From Zygnema cylindricum (Eukaryota > Streptophyta > Zygnematophyceae > Zygnematales > Zygnemataceae), in the NCBI GenBank assembly GCA_037447655.1, contig JBBHKE010002489.1:1-13041 (forward strand): a stretch of 13,041 nt of DNA, written 5' to 3'. Positions 7,074-13,041 of the stretch are shown in pieces. Position 1 is the first letter of the stretch. Every line of letters begins with the position of its first letter. The translations under genes and the position numbers were made by a program. The notes beneath the pieces are model-generated. The model had not been told where the DNA came from and made no database searches. It saw nothing but the letters and a program-made list of their open reading frames with translations.

Positions 7074-7737
7074 ATAAAGTACCTTAGACAATGATATACG
7101 TCATACTTTAAAGAAAGTATGAAGAAGTTGAACATAGGAAGTACAACATTGGCTAAAATGCCCGCAAATCATAATCATACCATCTATTGTTGAATTCAAT
7201 GGATCATTTTCTTTTAGGTTTGAATTATTAGCTGTGGATAGTTCCGTGTAAACAGCATATGAAAAAGTCAAAAATTCTGTACTTAATGAAATTCTGTACT
7301 TTATACAATTCTGTGCTTTATTCTGTACTTTGTGGAATATTGAGAGGGATATTACATATATAGCGACATTTATTCATGATACACTTTACCCTGTAGCACT
7401 ATTAGAGAAAATGACAATGTATTGGTTTTCCCCAGAATTCACCTCTTGAACTTAAAATAGTTTGGATGACAATGATTGTCTTTTCTTAAAAAGATTTTGG
7501 TAAACCGAATCCAAAATCAGATATGGCATTAGGAATTGATAAACCAGTAATAACACCCAAAATAAAAAAAAAAAAAAAATAACACAAAAACAAAAAAAAA
7601 AAAACCATGCGTTATTGTGTTTATGAATAGTACTAATATAAACTCCACACTAGTTGTTACCTATTCACGATTCTTTTATTAATTATTACAATTATCTATT
7701 ATAATTGATTCACGGTTGACTGTCCTACAACACAATA
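7074..7737. other. AT-rich spacer inside the inverted repeat, no gene seen
   Basis: It contains a 9-bp perfect hairpin (TCATACTTT at 7101-7109 with AAAGTATGA at 7114-7122), a short run of ATTCTGTACTTT units near 7275-7340, and poly-A stretches near 7562-7605. No coding exon or RNA gene was recognised. The region could hold remnants of the elements that brought in the arms. Confidence 0.5.
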
Positions 7738-7755
7738 CACTGCAGAGTGTATTGT
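7734..7755. repeat. Perfect 9-bp hairpin at the MITE left end
   Basis: CAATACACT and AGTGTATTG pair around a GCAG loop, overlapping the presumed left terminus of the fold-back element. The right end carries a weaker version. Subterminal hairpins can serve as transposase contact sites; here this is inference. Confidence 0.6.
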
Positions 7756-7963
7756 TATTAGTGTAAAGGGTTTCTTCGACGCTTAAATAATTTTTCTCCG
7801 TACACACTTGTCGATTGTTGATCCAACGGTTGCAATTAAAATGTGAGATTTTCACCTTCCGATTGGTTGTCTGCAATCCAAAATACGACAAGTGTGGACG
7901 GAGAAATGTTGATTTAAGGTGTCAAAAATAACATTTACCCTATTAGCGATACACGGTGTAGTG
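7738..7963. mobile_element. 226-bp MITE-like fold-back element
   Basis: Imperfect terminal inverted repeats of about 76 bp span 7738-7813 and 7886-7963. The outer ends read CACTGCAG... and, on the other strand, CACTACACCG...; both arms share TTTCTCCGT and CACACTTGTCG, and GTGTAT followed by TAAAT-like blocks. The inner 70 bp is single copy. No transposase, consistent with a non-autonomous MITE. The CACTA-like ends suggest a CACTA-type family, but no 3-bp duplication was seen (ATA versus TCC), so the superfamily is open. The reverse-strand frame here is not a gene. Confidence 0.75.
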
Positions 7964-8337
7964 TCCAGTAACGTTTAAAAAGTTTGCGAATTTTGAAGTA
8001 CGAAATGTGGATCTGGTTAAAATATATGTCCTATAAGAAACAAAATAAATGAGGAAAGCAAGAAAAATAAAAAATGAATGAAAATAGGATGTTGGAAGAA
8101 TGTGTAGGTGAGTAGTTATGCATCTTTATTGGTGTATTTAGGAAAAATAAAAAATACAAAAACAAAAAAAGAAAAATAAAATAAAGAAAAAAAGCAACAA
8201 CCAAAGCAAAAGATTCAAATATGAGAAAATAAAAATTTGAACTTAAGAGCGCTTTTTTCTTCTTGAAGTACTTTTTTTTTATTATTGTTGATGGATTTTA
8301 ATAGATATTCGAGGTTGCTTTTCGTAGATATTTAATT
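7964..8337. other. AT-rich stretch, no gene seen
   Basis: Mixed sequence to about 8040, then A-rich (AAATAAAAAA, AAAGAAAAAT runs) to 8215, then T-rich. No open frame of note, splice-bounded exon or structured RNA was recognised. Confidence 0.5.
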
Positions 8338-8550
8338 GAGTTGGGGTTGGGGTTGTGGTTTTGGTTTAGTGAATTGCCCTGCTTTTCATTTTGAGTTTGG
8401 GTGCTTTTATTTTACTTGCCATTTTTATGTGTTCACGTTGCTTTTTTTGTTTTTTATTGCCCTGCTTGTAGTTTTTCAGTTTTGGCCGTGCCACCCCTTT
8501 TGTACCCCTGGACTCAGATGGTTTACCATCGTGCTTTTTAATTTATCCTG
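8338..8550 (+). repeat. Right arm of the ~210-bp inverted repeat
   Basis: Plus-strand copy with the same layout: G/T-rich start, T-rich body, CACCCCTTTTGTACC, GATGGTTTACCATC hairpin and TTTAATTTATCCTG end. Similarity to the left arm stops abruptly after CCTG. No matching target-site duplication of 2, 3, 8 or 9 bp was seen around the pair, which favours two separate insertions in opposite directions over one 1.7-kb transposon. Confidence 0.75.
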
Positions 8551-8582
8551 TCGGTTGTGATTTTAGAGGTTGGTGACTATGT

Positions 8583-8925
8583 GAAGAGGAAAGAATCGAT
8601 ACTTTCCCTCCTTTTCTTTGTCCTTTTTCCCCTTCTCTCTTTTCTTCTTATTATTTTCTCTCCTCTTTTTCCTCTCTCGCCATTCTCTTATCCCTTACTT
8701 TATTATTGTATATTTACTTTCCCCTTACCGTTCCCTCTTGTCGTCCTTTCCCCTTACCGTTCCCTTTTGTCGTCCTTTCCCCTTGTCTTGTTCCACTAAT
8801 TCTTTTCTCTTATTTTCCCTTTCTCTCCTTTCTCTCCTTTCTCTCCTTTCTCTCATCCTTTTCTCTATCTCCTTTCTCCCTATCCTTCTTCTCGTATTCT
8901 TTTCCCTTTCTTCCCTCTCTCCCTC
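8583..8925. repeat. CT/TTCC pyrimidine tract (first strand-switch pair)
   Basis: CT-rich with T runs. Includes a duplicated TTTCCCCTTACCGTTCCCT unit near 8717 and 8747, and a TTTCTCCTTTCTCC run near 8820. It switches abruptly at 8926 to purine-rich DNA. Long Ser/Leu/Phe frames here are not genes. Confidence 0.8.
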
Positions 8926-9424
8926 TGGAGAGGAGAGGAGAGGAGAGCAGAGGAGAGGAGAGGGGTATAGTAGAAAGTGGAGTAGAGGGAGAGGGTAGAG
9001 AGAAAGTACAGAGAGAGTGGAGAGGGAGAGGAGAGAGCGAGAGGAGAGTGTAGAGAGAGGAGAGAGAGGAGGGAAGAGTAGGAGTAGAGTTAAAAGTAGA
9101 GAGTGGTGGAGTAGAGAGGAATATAGTAGAAAGTGGAGTAGAAGGAGAGTAGAAAGAGAGTACAAAGAGAACAGAAGAGAGAGAGAGAGAGAGTTGTGTA
9201 GAGAGCGGAGGGAAGGTAGAGAGAGGGGAGAGAGAGAGTAGAGAAGAGGAGAGAGGAGAGGTGAGGGTAGAGAATGGGCAGCAGGGAGTAAAGTAAAGAG
9301 TAGATAAATAGGAAGAAAAGTGGGGAGTAGTTGGGAAAGTAGAGAAGAGAGTAGAGAGGAGAGGAGAGAGGAGAGGAGAGAGGAGAGAGGAGAGGAGAGA
9401 GGAGAGAAGAGGAGATAGGAGAGG
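8926..9424. repeat. GA purine tract (first strand-switch pair)
   Basis: About 500 bp of GAGAGGA/GTAGAGAG purine-rich repeats, starting with GGAGAGGAGAGGAGAGG and ending with a GAGAGGAGAGGAGAGA block. It is the inverted counterpart of the preceding CT tract in composition. Frames on both strands are low complexity. Confidence 0.85.
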
Positions 9425-10085
9425 ATTTTGTCTTTCTTTCTTTTAATGTAGTCTTTGTTTCGTTGTTTTTTTGAGAAAGAAAAAAATAAAATAACGCCAA
9501 ATTTGTTTTTTTAAAGCAAATTACAGTTTGAGTATTTTGGACTTTTTCACTTTGATGAAAAAACATTCAAAAAAGTTCCAGCAAAAAAAATTGTACATGA
9601 AAAGTCATAAAAAAAAAAAAAAAACTACAACAGATAACGAACAGACGAACACCAAAAAAAAAAAAAGGTTAAAACAAAATAACAGAATACTGTCTCAAAA
9701 AAATAACCTGTTTTTTGAAAAGGGCGTTCCTCTCAAGAAAAATAAAAAAAAGAATGAAATAAGAAAATAAAGTTTTTAAAACGATAAAAATTAAAACAAA
9801 AAAAAAATCAAAAAGGGAAAAAAAAGTGAAGAAATAAAAAAATAAAGAGATTTAGTACAATTTCTAAAAAAAACGGTCGTTGGTTTGTAGAACTCAGAAA
9901 ATTTTCACAATTTCAAAACTAATGAGACAAAAAATATTCAATTTAAAAAAAAAAAAAAAAAAAACTACAACAACAAAAAAAAGGGGGGGAAAAAGACAAC
10001 ACTAAAAGAATCAAAAGTAGTAAAAAAATGAAAATTAGAAAAAAACTAATAAAAATTATCAAAAAACCCTCCAGGATCTCTTTAG
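9425..10085. other. A-rich region with poly-A runs, no gene seen
   Basis: Dominated by A runs (for example around 9609-9622 and 9943-9964) with Lys/Asn-rich spurious frames. A G7 run lies near 9983. No coding exon, RNA or element was recognised. Confidence 0.6.
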
Positions 10086-10455
10086 TAAATGAATTCTCTC
10101 TCTCTCTCTTCTCTTTTATTTGGTTCAAATTTCCACTTTTCTCCCTCTCCTCCCCTCCTCCCTCTCCTCTCTCCTTCTCCTTCTCCTTCTCCTTCTCCTC
10201 TCTCCTCCTCCCTCTCCTCCCTCTCCTCCCTCTCCTCCCTCTCCTCCCTCTCCTCCCTCTCCTCCCTCTCCTCCCTCTCCTCCCTCTCCTCTCTCTATTC
10301 TCCTTTTTCCTTTCTATTTTTTTTTCCTTCTCTCCTTTTGCGTTTTCTTGTTCTCTCTCCTTTCTCTCTTCCATATCTTGCCTCTATTTTTTCTTTCCAT
10401 CCTCTCACGCCTCTCCCCCCCACCTCCTTCTCTCCCCTTCCATTCTACCCTCTCC
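10086..10455. repeat. CT tract with (CTCCTCCCT)n 9-bp minisatellite
   Basis: From about 10196 to 10290 the unit CTCCTCCCT repeats roughly ten times almost perfectly, giving Leu-Leu-Pro, Ser-Ser-Leu or Pro-Pro-Ser repeats in the three forward frames. All three forward frames stay open, a hallmark of repeat rather than gene. The minus strand has regularly spaced GGG runs that satisfy the quadruplex pattern. Confidence 0.9.
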
Positions 10456-10812
10456 AAAGGGGAAGGGAGGAGGTGGAAAGGGAAAGAAAGGAAGGAAGGG
10501 AAAGGGAGGGGAGGGAGAGGGAGGGAAGAGGAGGGGAGGAAAGAGTAAAAGAGAGGGGTGGCGATAGGAGGGCAAAAAAGGGGCGAGGAGAGGGGGAGTA
10601 GGGGAGTGAGGGAGAGGGGAGGAGAAAAAGAGGGCGAGAGGTGAGGGGGAGCGGAGGAGACTGGGGGAGGGGAATAGTAGTGGAGGGGATGGAAGGGAAG
10701 GGTTGAGGGGGCTAGGGAGGGGGAGGGGAGAGACGAGTGGTAAAGAGGAAGAGGCAGGGCGCGGGGGTGGAAAGACGGCAAGTGAGAGGAAAGGCAGAGA
10801 GGCTGAGAGAGG
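10456..10812. repeat. G/A purine tract (second strand-switch pair)
   Basis: Starts at CCAAAGGGGAAGGGAGG directly after the pyrimidine tract and continues as GGGAGGGGAGG-type purine DNA for about 350 bp. It is richer in G than the tract at 8926. Long frames on either strand are low complexity. Confidence 0.85.
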
Positions 10813-10813
10813 T

Positions 10814-10833
10814 AGAGTTTCAAGTGAAACTCT
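10814..10833. repeat. AGAGTTTCA palindrome
   Basis: AGAGTTTCA and TGAAACTCT form a perfect 9-bp inverted repeat with a 2-base spacer, at the boundary between the purine tract and the LRR exon region. AACTCTATTTG then occurs twice (10829 and 10848). No function is assigned. Confidence 0.55.
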
Positions 10834-10892
10834 ATTTGCGGGGATGAACTCTATTTGGGAGTTGGTTGGGGTGGGTATACTTGGGGTCACAG

Positions 10893-10964
10893 ATATCTAC
10901 AGAACAACCAGTTGAATGGAAGCATTCCATCGTCTATTGGTTTATTATTAAACCTAAACTTCTT
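10893..10964 (+). CDS. Single LRR exon (plant LRR receptor-like type)
   Basis: Acceptor GTCACAG and donor TT|GTAAGA bound exactly 72 bp, phase 2 on both sides. It translates as YLQNNQLNGSIPSSIG followed by LLLNLNF, with split Leu codons at the junctions possible. This matches the 24-residue plant extracellular LRR consensus LxLxxNxLxGxIPxxIGxLxxL, including the Asn and Gly-x-Ile-Pro. Plant LRR receptor kinase genes commonly carry one repeat per 72-bp phase-2 exon, so this is one repeat of a larger ectodomain. No partner exon was recognised in the window. The acceptor has a G-rich rather than pyrimidine-rich lead, so the exon could be poorly spliced or a relic. Confidence 0.8.
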
Positions 10965-11036
10965 GTAAGACTAAAAATTCTATGAAGCCTTTTGCTATTT
11001 CTTAAACGGAGAAGAATTTCCCTGATATTGGTGCTT
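10965..11036 (+). pseudogene. Possible decayed LRR-like remnant
   Basis: Downstream of the LRR exon, one frame near 11003-11026 reads FLNGEEFP, reminiscent of the LxGxIP core, then hits TGA. Without clear splice sites or a longer match this is a weak resemblance and may be chance. Confidence 0.15.
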
Positions 11037-11320
11037 AATCCTCCCTCTCCCCCCGCTTCCATTCTACTCTCAACACTGCTTCCCGATTCGTCTCACCTTA
11101 TCCCTCTACATATATCCTCACTCTCCCTCTCCGTCTCTGTCTCCACCTTTCCTCCTCCCTCTCCCCCCTCCACACACCCATCCTCTCCTCTCCCCCTTCC
11201 AGCCATCCATCCATTCCCCTCATGATACCATTTCAGCCATTATCCCTCCTCCTTCCCTCCTCCATCCTCCTCCCCTCTTCTCCCCTCTTCCACCCCTCCA
11301 CCTCCCACATTTTCCATTCA
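11037..11320. repeat. C-rich pyrimidine tract
   Basis: CCTCCCTCTCCCCC-type DNA with CCATCCATCC short repeats. It is less regular than the earlier CT tracts. The forward frame starting at 10992 that covers it is Ser/Pro low complexity and not accepted as a gene. Confidence 0.7.
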
Positions 11321-11371
11321 GTTACTCTGGGGTAGTTGGCGGTGATTCGGAGGGAGAGGAACGGAATGTAA

Positions 11372-11581
11372 CGGTGTCCATGTGTCCGTTTCTGTTTCAT
11401 ACTTTATCCACGATATTCCCTCGGTGTCGGTTTTTCTCATGAGGAAGATAGAAGTGTCGAGGATTACGGAGGAGAGAATGTAACCAAGCCGCGGGATTGG
11501 TCGAGAGAGAGACCAGGATTGGGTTTTGGAGTTGAAGATTTCGAGGGTGTGGTTGGGACGTTCGTGGGATACCTGGGATAA
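11372..11581 (+). other. Unique-sequence island with a 69-codon open frame
   Basis: Between the C-rich tract and the satellite lies about 220 bp of balanced composition. The frame ending at TAA 11579-11581 reads SHEEDRSVEDYGGENVTKPR and later GFGVEDFEGVVGTFVGYLG, which has protein-like composition but no recognised family. A possible acceptor TTTCTCATGAG precedes it. Its last 35 bp (GGTGTGGTTGGGACGTTCG) recur in the downstream satellite. It could be an exon fragment captured by the repeat, or chance. Confidence 0.25.
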
Positions 11582-12880
11582 GGAAAAGAGAGAGAAAGAG
11601 AGAGAGGAGAGAGAGGAGAGTTTTTGTTTTTGTTTGAGAGGGAAATAGTTTTTTTATCATTTCTAAAGTGTGGTTGGGAAGTTCGTGGAAGACCTGAGAA
11701 AGGGGAGAGAGGGAAAGAACAAGAGGAGAGTTTTGTTTTTGCTTTTGTTTTTGTTTTAGTTTTAGTTTTAGTTTTGAGAGTTTCGAGAAAAGTGAGAGGA
11801 TCTGTTTTAGTTTTGGGAAGAGTTAATGTTTCTTTTTTTAGATTTTAGGATAGAGTTTTTGGTTTTGTTTCACGGTAGAGAAGAGAAAAAGTGAGAGGAG
11901 AGTTTTTGTTTTAAAAAGTGAGATTTTTTGTTTCGGTTTTGGGAAGAGGTAGTGTTTCTTTCTTTTGGGTTTTAGAGAAGAGTTTTTTGTTCCATTTTAC
12001 GATATTGTTTTTTTTCGAGAGTGTGGTTGGGACGTTTTTGGGAGACCCAGGAAAGAGAGGAGAGAGAAGTAGTGAGAGGACAGTTTTTGTTTTAACCTTG
12101 AGAAAATGAATGAGAGATTCAAAAAACCGAGAGTTTTGGTTTAGTTTTGGGAAGAGTTGGTGGTAGTTTTTGGGTTTTAGAGTAGAGTTTTCCGTTTTGT
12201 TTTACGACAGAGTTTTCCTTTTTATGGTTTTAGTTGTGAGTTTTTGTTTTGGTTTTAGTTTTGAGAGTTTTTGTTTTAGTTTTGAGAAAAATGAAAATGA
12301 GAGTTTCAAGAGTTTCAACAAAAGTGAGAGTTTAAAAAAGATGAGAGTTGAGTTTCGTGAAAATGAGAATTTTTGTTTTGGTTTTGGGAAGAGTCAGTGG
12401 TCTTTTTTTATTCTTTTTTAAATAGAGTTTTTCGTTTCGTTTTATGATATAGTATTTCTTTCGAGAATGTGGATGGGAAGTTCTTGCGAGACCTGTCAAG
12501 AAAATGAAAGTTTTGAGAAAAATGAGAGTTTTTGTTTTAGTTTTGGGAAGAATTAGCGTCCTTTTTGATTTTAAATTAGAGTTTTCCTTTCATTTTACGA
12601 TTGACCTGTCGAGAAAAAGTGAGAATTTTGACAAAATGAGAGTTCACTTTTAATTTTGGAAAAAGTTAGTGTTTCTTTTTTGGATTTTAGAATAGAGTCT
12701 ATCCTTTCATTTTACAATAGAGTATTCTTTAAGTTTTTTGAGTGTTTTTTTCTTTAATTTGGGAAAAATAGTGTTCTTTTTTATTTTTGAAATAGATTTT
12801 TCGTTTCGTACACCAACATTTTTTTCTTTAACTTTTAAGAGTTTTTTTTAAATTTAAAACAAAGTTTTCTTCGATTTTAA
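11545..12880. repeat. Degenerate complex satellite, seven or more units
   Basis: A block resembling TTTTGGGAAGAGTTAGTGTT, then a T-run, TTTTAGA, TAGAGTTTT and a TTTTACGA-like end, recurs at 11811, 11937, 12145, 12382, 12541, 12654 and 12767. A second block, GTGTGGTTGGGACGTTCGTG then GAGACCTG, recurs near 11548, 11669, 12021 and 12466. GAGAGTTTTTGTTTTAG filler joins them. Unit spacing varies from 112 to 237 bp, so units lost or gained segments. The several open frames are rich in Phe/Val/Leu/Ser and are by-products. Confidence 0.8.
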
Positions 12881-12961
12881 AATAAGACTTAAATCAGATT
12901 CCAGAAAAGTAATTGTTTGTTTGTATTATTGTTGTGGCTACTTTTTGGTTTATTATTGAAA

Positions 12962-13041
12962 CAGGGAAGGGGAAGGGGAGGGGGAGGGGAAGGGGAAGGG
13001 AAAGGAGAAGGGGAGGGAGAAGGGAAAGTGGAAGGGAAAGG
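12962..13041 (+). repeat. G-rich tract with quadruplex potential
   Basis: AGGGAAGGGGAAGGGGAGGG and onward gives many GGG or GGGG runs separated by one to three A's on the plus strand, a textbook G-quadruplex pattern. The tract runs off the window end. Confidence 0.85.

Noticed and set aside
7679-7891. 70-codon reverse-strand frame
   Set aside because: It overlaps the MITE-like element and its palindromic arms and matches no recognised family.
7738-7963. Firm assignment of the MITE to the CACTA superfamily
   Set aside because: The ends are CACT(A/G)CA, but the flanking triplets differ (ATA and TCC), so no target duplication supports it.

Overview
The window looks like eukaryotic nuclear DNA, most likely from a streptophyte (a land plant or a close algal relative). 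The evidence is spliceosomal introns with GT..AG ends, interrupted TTTAGGG/TTTTAGGG telomere-type motifs, an LRR exon of the plant one-repeat-per-72-bp type, and a plant-style fold-back MITE. Nothing looks bacterial. More than 80% of the window is low-complexity DNA (CT or GA tracts, T- or A-rich stretches, degenerate minisatellites). Most long open frames in it are therefore artefacts rich in Ser/Leu/Phe or Arg/Glu/Lys.

Layout on the + strand. 1-507: upstream region with an ACTCTAATT inverted-repeat cluster, a TATA box and a CT-rich 5' leader. 508-5871: one split gene assembled by eye from four exons (508-760, 4000-4067, 4482-4582, 5685-5871). It encodes a 202-residue protein with a mitochondrial-type presequence and a degenerate RRM-like C-terminal domain. 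Its three introns are filled with different repeats: telomere-like motifs, CT tracts, a (CT)38 microsatellite, an ATGGAYCT unit and a TGCTGACGTGGCA array in intron 1; a TTTG array in intron 2; TTTAGTGT and GAAATTGA arrays in intron 3. Its stop codon lies inside a 15-bp TTTTGCAGTAA array that runs on as the 3' UTR, with an AATAAA at 6146.

6150-8560: purine tracts, then a pair of ~210-bp inverted repeats (6866-7073 and 8338-8550) that look like retroposon tails. They flank a 226-bp MITE-like fold-back element (7738-7963). 8580-10812: two successive CT-to-GA strand-switch tracts separated by A-rich DNA. 10893-10964: a solitary 72-bp exon encoding one canonical plant LRR, missed by ORF calling because it is only 24 codons and phase 2 at both ends. 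11318-11581: a small island of unique sequence. 11540-12880: a degenerate satellite. The window ends in a G-rich tract with quadruplex potential.

The two gene signals (the RRM-like gene and the LRR exon) appear unrelated. The LRR gene, if functional, must extend beyond the window or through very long introns. The RRM assignment, exon joins and mitochondrial targeting are readings of the sequence and have not been checked against a database.
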